From an uncultured Draconibacterium sp. (GTDB lineage Bacteria > Bacteroidota > Bacteroidia > Bacteroidales > Prolixibacteraceae): a stretch of DNA of 64,000 bases. The position numbers were made by a program, and so were the translations under genes. The DNA lies in the NCBI RefSeq assembly GCF_913060805.1, contig NZ_CAJXTC010000005.1:62001-126000 (forward strand), in the 5' to 3' direction. Positions 45,423-53,195 of this stretch are shown here, piece after piece. The notes under the pieces were generated by a model. The model was not told the origin of the DNA. It did no database searches and saw only the letters and a list, made by a program, of their open reading frames with translations. Position 1 is the stretch's first letter. Each line of letters begins with the position of its first letter.

Positions 45423-46649
45423 CTATCTTCTTCCCGGAGGGCCTGGCATAAATGGATTGCTGCCTGCTCTGGCTGCAGTTTCATTTGCTCCTTTTTGTTC
45501 CATGCTGAGTACAACTTCCTGTCCGCTTTTAACTCCCGAAAGGATTTCAGCGTTAATGTCGTCGTTCATTCCTATTTTAACCGGAACAGGATGAATGTTG
45601 GTGCCTTCTTTGACCCAAACCATTGTTGCATCGCTTGAAGCTTGCTGTGGCATACTTCCCATTTCAGGAGGAGTTTGTCCTGCCGGCATTTCAGGTTTAG
45701 CCTGTTGGCTCATGTAGCTCATCAGTAATTTTTGGTCGGGAGTAAAACGTAGTGCTTTACTTGGAACTACCAGGATATCGTTTTTCTCCAACACGTAAAC
45801 CTGAATCGTGGCTGTCATTCCCGGCATCAGTTTGTAATCCGGGTTTGGCGCGTCAATAATAATGGTATAGGTTACCACATTGTTGGTAACAGTTGGCTCC
45901 CAACGCAATTGTGTAACTTTTCCTTCAAAAGTTGTTTCAGGATAAGCGTCAACTGTAAATTCAACACGTTGTCCTTCTTTAATATGGCCTATGTCGGCTT
46001 CGTCAATGTCGGCCTCAACCTGCATTTGCGTAAGGTCGTTGGCAATGGTGAAAAGGGTTGGCGTGTTAAAACTTGCTGCAACAGTTTGTCCTTCTTCCAC
46101 TTCTTTGTTCAATACAACTCCATCGATAGGCGAGTAGATCAACGCATAATCAAGGTTGATCTTGTTGCGTTTGTGTTGCGCCATAGCATTGTTGTAACTG
46201 GCTTTTGCTTTGTTTAAATTGTAAACCAACTGGTCGAAATCAGTTTGCGAGATCAATTGTTTGTCGTTCAACGGTGCCATGCGGTTGTAGGTAGCCTGCT
46301 GATAATCGAGTTCTGCTTTTGCATTGTCTAACGTTGCCTGGCTTTGCTCCAGTTGTGCCGCCAGGTTGGTAGTGTCGATTTTTGCCAGCAACTGGCCTTT
46401 TTTTACATACGAGTTGTAATCAACAAATAGCTCATCTACAATTCCCGAAACCTGTGTTCCCACTTCAACTGTTGTAATGGCTTCCAACGTTCCGGTTGAT
46501 TCCACAATAGTACTGATATTTCCTTGTCCGGCTTTTGCGGTTTGAATATCGATCTGACTTACATCAACCTTATTAGGTTTAAGAACCAGTGCTGCTGATA
46601 CCAGAACGATAAGCAGTAATGCGATAATGATGATTGTTTTTTTCTTCAT
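45423..46649 (-). CDS. MacA-like periplasmic adaptor (membrane fusion) protein
   Basis: 408 residues: an N-terminal anchor helix (KKTIIIIALLLIVLVSAALVL), lipoyl/barrel-sandwich halves (VEVGTQVSGIVDELFVDYNS and YALIYSPIDGVVLNKEVEEG), a coiled-coil hairpin between them (about 95-165), beta-barrel (VEADIDEADIGHIKEGQRVEF) and a membrane-proximal domain. A Met/Pro/Gln-rich insert (SYMSQQAKPEMPAGQTPPEMG, about 305-340) lies in the last domain, and the C-terminus is Gly/Pro-rich. It bridges the MacB-like permease and TolC-like channel encoded in the same operon. Confidence 0.95.
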   Translation of the reverse strand: MKKKTIIIIALLLIVLVSAALVLKPNKVDVSQIDIQTAKAGQGNISTIVESTGTLEAITTVEVGTQVSGIVDELFVDYNSYVKKGQLLAKIDTTNLAAQLEQSQATLDNAKAELDYQQATYNRMAPLNDKQLISQTDFDQLVYNLNKAKASYNNAMAQHKRNKINLDYALIYSPIDGVVLNKEVEEGQTVAASFNTPTLFTIANDLTQMQVEADIDEADIGHIKEGQRVEFTVDAYPETTFEGKVTQLRWEPTVTNNVVTYTIIIDAPNPDYKLMPGMTATIQVYVLEKNDILVVPSKALRFTPDQKLLMSYMSQQAKPEMPAGQTPPEMGSMPQQASSDATMVWVKEGTNIHPVPVKIGMNDDINAEILSGVKSGQEVVLSMEQKGANETAARAGSNPFMPGPPGRR

Positions 46650-46674
46650 GATATTTCGTTTTAATTTTTTCGGT

Positions 46675-48009
46675 TTATAAAGTGATTGGATTGCCCTGAT
46701 AGAAATCGAGGATTTTATAGCTGAATATCAGGTTGAATTTTGATTGTAACAGCTGACTTTCTGCAGTGATCAGGTTGTTGCGCTCGAAAAGGAAATCAAC
46801 AGAGTTGATCAGTCCGTTATTGAACTTTTCCTGTGCCAGTTGATATGATTCCTCGTAAGAAGAGTAGCTTTCCTGGTTGGCTTCAAATTCAATCTGTGCC
46901 GAAAGCACATCAACACAAGCTTGTTCAATCTCTTTGCGCAATTGGTTTTTGGTATCAATTTCCTGTAATTCGGCATTGCTGTAACCAATTTTTGCCTGTG
47001 CTACACTTGTTTTAATTTGCTTCTTCTGGAAAATTGGAATCGATACTGAAACTCCAACTGATGGTGTGAACTGATCGCCCAATTGTCCGAAGTAATTGGA
47101 TGTATTGTAGCTCGAGTATCCGGTTGATAAACCTGCATCGGCACTGATGGTTGGATAAAAACCGGCCGCTGCAATTTTTTCATTCAGCGCAGCACTTTCT
47201 TTTTGGTACTCGGCACTTTTAATTTGCGGTTTAATGGCCAGTGCAGTGGCATATACATCTGATGCAACCGGAGTAAGATTTTCATTAGCTAATTCCTCCA
47301 GGTTCGGACGAAGCACTTCAAAGTTTTCATCAACAGGTAGCTCCATTAACTGCATCAAACTTACTTTTGAAATGGCAAAGTTGCTCTGCGCGTTGGCTAA
47401 ACTCAGTTTCTCGTTGGCCAGTTGCGATTTTACCTGCAGGTAATCGGAGCGTGAAATAATGCCGGACTGTAACCTAGCTTCCGATAAGTTGAGTTGCTCG
47501 GTGGTAGCGTCCAACTGGTTTTGTGCATTTTTTACATTCTCCTCTAAAAATACAACCTGCAAAAAGGCATTTAAAATGCTCAGCGAAATTGACTCTTTTA
47601 TGGTTTCCGAGTCGTAAATTCCGCTTTGCATATCCAGCTCGGCCTGTTTAATCAGGTTATTTAAACGTTTTGCATTGTAAACGGTAATGCTCGAATTCAA
47701 GCCGTAACTGGTGTTGTTGTTTCCTGAAAAATCAGAATCGCCGGTAAGCAGATCTTCCGATTTCGACCAGCTAAAATTCTGGCGTGCAGAAGCACTTAAC
47801 GAGGGAAGTTTGTTGGCTTCCGCCTGATTTTTGTTGAGTTCGTTCGACGCATTAGCCAAAATGCTCTGGCGCACCGAAACGTTTTGCGTTAATGCGTAAT
47901 CGATACAATCGTTAAGGCTCCAGGTCTTATTTGTTGTATCGTTTTGTGCAAACAATAAAGTCGGAAGACTTACTGCGATTACGACGAAAATTGTTTTTAT
48001 TCGATTCAT
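46675..48009 (-). CDS. TolC-family outer-membrane efflux channel
   Basis: 444 residues; signal peptide ending LLFAQ. The family start WSLNDCIDYALTQNVSVRQ is present, and the protein has two repeats of long helices (AQLEL-type heptads such as NLSEARLQSGIISRSDYLQVKSQLANEKLSLANAQSN and the matching LAQEKFNNGLINSVDFLFERNNLITAES near the end). It forms the outer-membrane duct of the tripartite pump and is the first gene of this minus-strand operon, 25 bases before the adaptor. Confidence 0.95.
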   Translation of the reverse strand: MNRIKTIFVVIAVSLPTLLFAQNDTTNKTWSLNDCIDYALTQNVSVRQSILANASNELNKNQAEANKLPSLSASARQNFSWSKSEDLLTGDSDFSGNNNTSYGLNSSITVYNAKRLNNLIKQAELDMQSGIYDSETIKESISLSILNAFLQVVFLEENVKNAQNQLDATTEQLNLSEARLQSGIISRSDYLQVKSQLANEKLSLANAQSNFAISKVSLMQLMELPVDENFEVLRPNLEELANENLTPVASDVYATALAIKPQIKSAEYQKESAALNEKIAAAGFYPTISADAGLSTGYSSYNTSNYFGQLGDQFTPSVGVSVSIPIFQKKQIKTSVAQAKIGYSNAELQEIDTKNQLRKEIEQACVDVLSAQIEFEANQESYSSYEESYQLAQEKFNNGLINSVDFLFERNNLITAESQLLQSKFNLIFSYKILDFYQGNPITL

Positions 48010-48504
48010 AGCTTTTCATTATTATTTCCGGGAATAAAGCTACTGGAGATGAATCGCTTAAAAGAATAAAATAGAAGAACCGGGCGATTTTACCGACGGA
48101 TTGGGAAAGTTTACGTAAGGCGGTTTTTGCTTTTGAGGTTCGGAGCTGGTTTTTATGAAATCAAAGGTGTACTACATTTAAGCAAAAATCCTTGATTTTG
48201 CCTCAAATCCTAAACGAAGCTCAAGGATTTTCTTCCTTTCCTCTTTCAGGATTGAGGTAAAAAAGGGAGAAAATCATGACTTCACAAAAATATATTCATG
48301 CCTTGATTCGCATTATTTCCGTGTTTTTAACAGGTAAAAAATGCCCTGAGTTGAATTTGTGATCTTTTTTGCTGAAAAACTAACATCGCCAGCTATCGAA
48401 TATTTGTAATTTCGTTGCGACCTTAAAATTTCTACGGTTTATCGTAGTCCATTTACAGCCTTTTTGCGTCATTATATTAGAAGAAATACTAAAACCAAAA
48501 ATAG
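48010..48504. other. Intergenic region between divergent tolC and GH51 genes
   Basis: 495 bases with no credible gene. It contains a perfect 11-bp inverted repeat, AAAATCCTTGA (48185-48195) and TCAAGGATTTT (48221-48231), interleaved with an imperfect one, CCTCAAATCCT (48201-48211) and AGGATTGAGG (48248-48257), and a short dyad CTACG/CGTAG (48432-48447). These are candidate regulatory sites for GH51 or tolC; no clear promoter motif could be fixed. Confidence 0.5.
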
Positions 48505-50445
48505 ATGAAGTTTAGAGCGATTATTTTTCTGTTGGCCATTTGGAGCCAGAGTTTATTTGCCCAAAAGAATTTTGAAGTTGATGTGACCAAACCCGGAGCA
48601 ACCGTTCAGCCCGATATGTACGGTGTGTTTTTCGAGGACATAAATTTTGGTGCCGATGGCGGTCTCTATGCCGAATTAATAAAAAACCGTTCGTTCGAGT
48701 TCGATCAGCCTTTTGTGGGGTGGTTGCCTTTCGGAAATGTGGAGGTGAAAAACGAAGCTCCTTGTTTCGATCGAAATCCAAATTACGTTCGTTTAAACGA
48801 AACCGGTTTACGTCGTGGCACAGGATTAGAAAATAATGGGTTCAGAGGAATTGGATATAAAAAGAACGATTCGTATCGTTTTTCGTTTTATGCCCGCTCG
48901 TTGGATGGTGGCGAAAAGAAGTTCGGAATTGAGCTGGTAAGTTCCGGTGAAGAAGTTATCGGAAGGGGAGAGATACTTGTTTCGGGTAATAGCTGGGAAA
49001 AATACCAGTGTATTATAAAATCGAATGCCACCGATGCAAAAGGTAAAGTTCGTGTGGTTTTGAGAACAGCGGGAGAAGTTGATCTGGATCACATTTCGAT
49101 GTTCCCAACCGAAACCTGGCAGAACCGTGAGAACGGTTTGCGCAAAGATTTGGCAGAAGCGCTTTATGAATTAAATCCCGGAGTATTTCGTTTCCCCGGT
49201 GGATGTATCATCGAAGGAAATACGCTGGAAACCCGCTACCAATGGAAAAACAGTGTTGGCCCGGTTGAAAATCGCCCGTTGAATGAAAACCGCTGGAACT
49301 ATACGTTTAAACACCGCTTTTTCCCCGATTATTACCAAACTTACGGAATGGGTTTTTATGAATACTTTTTGTTGAGTGAAGACCTGGGAGCCGAGCCGCT
49401 TCCTGTTATTAGTTGTGGTTTGGCGTGTCAGTACGAAAGCGAAGAATGTGTGGCGGTACATGATTTGGAACCTTACATTGAAGATGCAGTTGACCTGATA
49501 GAGTTTGCCAACGGACCGGTTGACTCAGAGTGGGGAAAAGTACGTGCTGAAATGGGGCATCCTGAGCCTTTTAACCTGAAATACCTTGCCATCGGAAACG
49601 AACAGTGGGGTGAAGGTTATGTGGAGCGATTGATTCCGTTTATGGAAGTATTGCGTGAAAAACATCCGGAGATAAAAATCATTGGTACTTCAGGACCGAC
49701 TCCTGACGGAGAGAATTTCGATTACCTGTGGCCAAAAATGACAGAACTGAAAGTTGATTTGGTGGACGAACATTATTACCGCAGTCCGGAGTGGTTTTTT
49801 GCAAACGCCGAACGTTACGACAGTTACGACCGCAACGGGCCAAAAGTATTTGCCGGCGAATTTGCATCGCACCACGAAACCCGCGATAACAACCTGCGCG
49901 CTGCCATCTCTGAAGCTGCTTTTATGACCGGTTTGGAGCGCAATGCGGATATCGTACAGCTGGCAACTTACGCACCTCTTTTTGCGCATTACGATGCGTG
50001 GCAGTGGAAACCCGATATGATTTGGTTTGATAACCTACAGGTGGTGCGCACACCGAATTACTATGTGCAGCAAATGTATGCGCACAACACCGGAACGAAC
50101 GTATTAAATATTACTGCTGACGGTGCAAATATCACTGGACAGGATAGTCTTTACGCCAGTGCCGTAATCGATAAAAACACTTCTGAAGTGATTGTGAAAG
50201 TGGTAAATGCGTCGGATGAAGTTCAGGATATTGATATCGATTTGAAAGGACTGAAACGCTCGATTGAAAAAGCTGAAGTGAAAATTACCTGTTTGCACAG
50301 CAATCAACCCGGCGCAATTAATACACGCGAAGCGCCGAATACTTTGGTGCCTGCACATTCAGCGGTTTGGGCTGACGAAAGTGGCTTTAAACTGAAAGTT
50401 CAGGGAAATGCATTTTATGTGTGCCGCGTAAAAATTGGGAAATAA
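48505..50445 (+). CDS. GH51 alpha-L-arabinofuranosidase
   Basis: 646 residues; signal peptide ending QSLFAQ. The N-terminal sandwich and inserted carbohydrate-binding-like domain (about 75-195) precede the GH51 TIM barrel (VFRFPGGCIIEGNTLETRYQWK near residue 225), with acid/base Glu366 in AIGNEQWGEG and nucleophile Glu452 in FAGEFASHH; a C-terminal beta domain follows (ADGANITGQDSLYASAVI...). It removes arabinofuranosyl groups from arabinoxylan or arabinan, probably in the periplasm. It lies 28 bases before the double-GH43 gene, forming a short operon. Eukaryote-like GH51 enzymes of this length are common in Bacteroidota utilisation loci. Confidence 0.96.
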   Translation: MKFRAIIFLLAIWSQSLFAQKNFEVDVTKPGATVQPDMYGVFFEDINFGADGGLYAELIKNRSFEFDQPFVGWLPFGNVEVKNEAPCFDRNPNYVRLNETGLRRGTGLENNGFRGIGYKKNDSYRFSFYARSLDGGEKKFGIELVSSGEEVIGRGEILVSGNSWEKYQCIIKSNATDAKGKVRVVLRTAGEVDLDHISMFPTETWQNRENGLRKDLAEALYELNPGVFRFPGGCIIEGNTLETRYQWKNSVGPVENRPLNENRWNYTFKHRFFPDYYQTYGMGFYEYFLLSEDLGAEPLPVISCGLACQYESEECVAVHDLEPYIEDAVDLIEFANGPVDSEWGKVRAEMGHPEPFNLKYLAIGNEQWGEGYVERLIPFMEVLREKHPEIKIIGTSGPTPDGENFDYLWPKMTELKVDLVDEHYYRSPEWFFANAERYDSYDRNGPKVFAGEFASHHETRDNNLRAAISEAAFMTGLERNADIVQLATYAPLFAHYDAWQWKPDMIWFDNLQVVRTPNYYVQQMYAHNTGTNVLNITADGANITGQDSLYASAVIDKNTSEVIVKVVNASDEVQDIDIDLKGLKRSIEKAEVKITCLHSNQPGAINTREAPNTLVPAHSAVWADESGFKLKVQGNAFYVCRVKIGK

Positions 50446-50473
50446 AACGACTTAAATACAATACATTAATTTG

Positions 50474-52609
50474 ATGAAATACAACAGAAATCTGCTACTC
50501 TCAGCATTACTTTTTTTGATAATCTTTTCCGCGTGCAACACTTCTGAAAAGAACGAAGCCTATTTGTTTACCTACTTTACCGGCAACGGACCGGGCGAAG
50601 AATCAATTCGATTTGCGGTAAGTGAGGATGGTTATAATTACCGGGCTTTAAACAACAATCAGCCGGTTTTGGATAACGATGATATTTGCACAACCGGCGG
50701 TGTGCGCGATCCGCATATCCTGCGCGGCGAAGATGGTAACTTTTACATGGTGGTTACCGATTTGTACGTAACCGACATGGGCTGGAAAAATTATGCTATG
50801 GTTTTACTGAAATCGGAGGATTTGATTAACTGGCAATCGTCGGAGGTGAATATTCCTGAGGCTTTTCCTGACGAGTTTGGCGATGTTTGGCGCGTGTGGG
50901 CACCACAAACCATTTACGATGAGGAAGCCGGAAAATACATGGTTTACTTTTCGATGAAGCAGGGCGACGATCCGGATATTATCTATTACGCATACGCCAA
51001 CAAGGATTTTACCGCTTTGGAAGCGGCACCAAAACAATTGTTATTCAGCCCGACTAACAATGCTTGTATCGATGCCGATATCATCAAAAAAGACGGGAAA
51101 TTCTACATGTTCCATAAATCGGAAAGTGGTGAGCCGGGAATTAAACTGGCCATTTCCGATAAACTGATAGAAGGCTATGAATACCCCAGTTTAGCGCGCG
51201 TGGACAAGGAAACAGAGGCCGTGGAAGGATCAGGTGTTTTCAAACTGAACAATTCCAACGAATGGATTCTGATGTACGATGTTTACGGACTGGGCCGATA
51301 CCAGTTCACAAAAAGTGCCGACTTGCAGCATTTTGAAGTGATTGACGAAGCCATTTCAATGAATTTTCATCCGCGGCACGGAACGGTGTTACCGATTACA
51401 AAAACAGAGTTGAAACGCTTGATCGCCAAATGGGGAAAAATGAATGATCCGCTTCTGGAGGCTACTGCCGAAGGACTGAAAAAGCAAAATGTAAATATCG
51501 ACAGCGAGAAAAGAACGATACGTTTTCCGGTGAAAAAGGGAGTTGATATTACTGCTTTTGACCCGGAGTTTAAAAGTTTCTCAGGGGTAACAGTAACGCC
51601 AACCGGACCGCAGGATTTTTCTGATGGTCCTGTTCAATATACCATCGAAATGGAAGGCGTTAGCAAACAGGCTTACAGTGCCATTGTTTCGGAGGATCAT
51701 AATCCGGTGCTGGATGGTTTTTATGCCGATCCTGATGTGTTGTATTCCGAAAAAACAGGCAAATATTACATCTATCCAACCAGCGACGGTTTTCATAACT
51801 GGGGCGGTTATTATTTTAAAACCTTCTCGTCAGAAAATTTAGTTGACTGGACGGATGAGGGGATCATTCTTAATCTGCGCGAAGATGTAAGCTGGGCCGA
51901 TCACAACGCATGGGCACCGTGTATTATCGAAAAGAAAATTAAAGGCCAATACAAATACTTTTTCTATTTCTGCGGAAGACAAAAGATTGGTGTTGCCGTG
52001 GCTGATAATCCGGAAGGCCCGTTTGTTGACAGTGGCGAGCCGTTGATCAATTGGAAACCTGAAGGCATTAACAGGGGGCAGGAAATTGACCCGGATGTGT
52101 TTACCGATCCGGAAACAGGGAAAAGCTACCTGTACTGGGGAAATGGTTATCTGTCTGCTGCTGAGCTGAACGACGATATGGTTTCGATTAAAAAGGAAAC
52201 ACTAAAAGTAATGACGCCGGATGAGACTTTTCGTGAGGGGATTTACGTGATTTACCGCCAGGGAACCTACTATTTTATGTGGGCCGAAGACGATACCCGC
52301 AGCCCGAATTACAAAGTGCGTTACGCAACCAGTGATTCTCCACTCGGAGAACTTACCATTCCCGAGAATAACATCGTGATACAAAAGGACCTTGAAAAAG
52401 GAATACTGGCAACCGGTCATAATTCGGCCATTCAGGTTCCCGGAAAAGACGAGTGGTATTTGGTGTATCACCGTTTTACTTATCCAAAAGGAAAAGATAT
52501 GGGCTACCGTGCAGGTTTCAATCGCGAGGTTTGTATCGATAAACTGGAGTTTGATGCCGATGGAAATATCATTGAAGTAAAACCTACGTTGGAAGGAATT
52601 ACGAGGTAG
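50474..52609 (+). CDS. Double GH43-family glycosidase lipoprotein
   Basis: 711 residues from the ATG at 50474 (a TTG precedes it). Lipobox FSAC near residue 23. Two five-bladed propellers of the GH43 clan are seen in tandem. Module 1 (about 30-310): GVRDPHILRGEDGNFYM, WRVWAPQTIYD, IDADIIKKDGKFYMF and VEGSGVFKLNN. Module 2 (about 415-705): GFYADPDVLYSEKTGKYYIYP, WADHNAWAPCI, EIDPDVFTDPETGKSYLYWGN and the likely acid Glu in FREGIYVIYRQGTYYFMWAE. Candidate Asp/Asp/Glu triads are present in both. Expected activities are arabinofuranosidase, arabinanase or xylosidase. A linker with a beta-sandwich-like segment (FPVKKGVDITAFDPEF) lies between. Confidence 0.92.
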   Translation: MKYNRNLLLSALLFLIIFSACNTSEKNEAYLFTYFTGNGPGEESIRFAVSEDGYNYRALNNNQPVLDNDDICTTGGVRDPHILRGEDGNFYMVVTDLYVTDMGWKNYAMVLLKSEDLINWQSSEVNIPEAFPDEFGDVWRVWAPQTIYDEEAGKYMVYFSMKQGDDPDIIYYAYANKDFTALEAAPKQLLFSPTNNACIDADIIKKDGKFYMFHKSESGEPGIKLAISDKLIEGYEYPSLARVDKETEAVEGSGVFKLNNSNEWILMYDVYGLGRYQFTKSADLQHFEVIDEAISMNFHPRHGTVLPITKTELKRLIAKWGKMNDPLLEATAEGLKKQNVNIDSEKRTIRFPVKKGVDITAFDPEFKSFSGVTVTPTGPQDFSDGPVQYTIEMEGVSKQAYSAIVSEDHNPVLDGFYADPDVLYSEKTGKYYIYPTSDGFHNWGGYYFKTFSSENLVDWTDEGIILNLREDVSWADHNAWAPCIIEKKIKGQYKYFFYFCGRQKIGVAVADNPEGPFVDSGEPLINWKPEGINRGQEIDPDVFTDPETGKSYLYWGNGYLSAAELNDDMVSIKKETLKVMTPDETFREGIYVIYRQGTYYFMWAEDDTRSPNYKVRYATSDSPLGELTIPENNIVIQKDLEKGILATGHNSAIQVPGKDEWYLVYHRFTYPKGKDMGYRAGFNREVCIDKLEFDADGNIIEVKPTLEGITR

Positions 52610-52629
52610 TTATTTCTTTCGAAATAGTG

Positions 52630-52668
52630 AAAAGCAGAATTTGGTATACTACCGGGTTCTGCTTTTTT
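52630..52668 (+). terminator. Terminator after the GH51-GH43 pair
   Basis: AAAAGCAGAA (52630-52639) pairs with TTCTGCTTTT (52657-52666) with a 17-nt loop, followed by a six-T run (52663-52668). Confidence 0.85.
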
Positions 52669-53195
52669 ATTGAATCGAACTGCGATTTTGTTGTCTTCTC
52701 AAATCAAAAGCACATTTGTGTAAAATTACTCCCGAAAAACTTCATTTAACGTGACTAAAAGAAGCGTTCTACGGCGCAATAATTTTGCGGGGCTGTAAAG
52801 GCTAACAATCGTCAGTATTATAAAGTGCGACTATACATATGTGATACTTTGCTACACATATGTGATAGTTGAATCATGCACGAAAGACTTCTTTTGGTAT
52901 CGAAAACGACGCGTTTAAGGACTTGCTGTTCAGTAGTTAAGATGGCTATTTTGCTGCTGTTGTTGTGTTTTCGGGGCATCCGGAAACGATGATGAGCAAA
53001 AACCTTGAACAAACGGACAAACTAAACTGAAAACTGACGAACTTTATGAATCAAACTAGAAAACGCCCTCCTTTGCAATCCCTCAAAGCAGTATTCTTCA
53101 CCCCGTAGGAAATTCCATTTATATAACTGAGAAATAAACATCAAATGACGATGTCAGAGCATCGTTATGTAATTTTTAAACTTAAAACATGTGAA
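52669..53195. other. Long leader region of the second susC
   Basis: 527 bases between the GH43 terminator and the susC ATG, with no credible gene. It holds the candidate operator repeats at 52835-52872, another ACATTTGTG at 52712-52720, and a -7-like TTCTTTTG at 52889-52896, leaving a leader of about 290 bases before the start codon. Such long leaders are common for regulated susC genes. Confidence 0.5.
52835..52872 (+). promoter_or_regulatory. Tandem candidate HTCS-binding sites before susC
   Basis: ACATATGTGATA occurs at 52835-52846 and 52856-52867, exactly 21 bp apart (two helix turns), as expected for a dimer of AraC-type domains binding direct repeats. The second copy continues as AGTTGA, matching the motif before the HTCS gene (57944-57960). 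A -7-like TTCTTTTG starts 33 bases after the start of the second copy. Confidence 0.6.
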
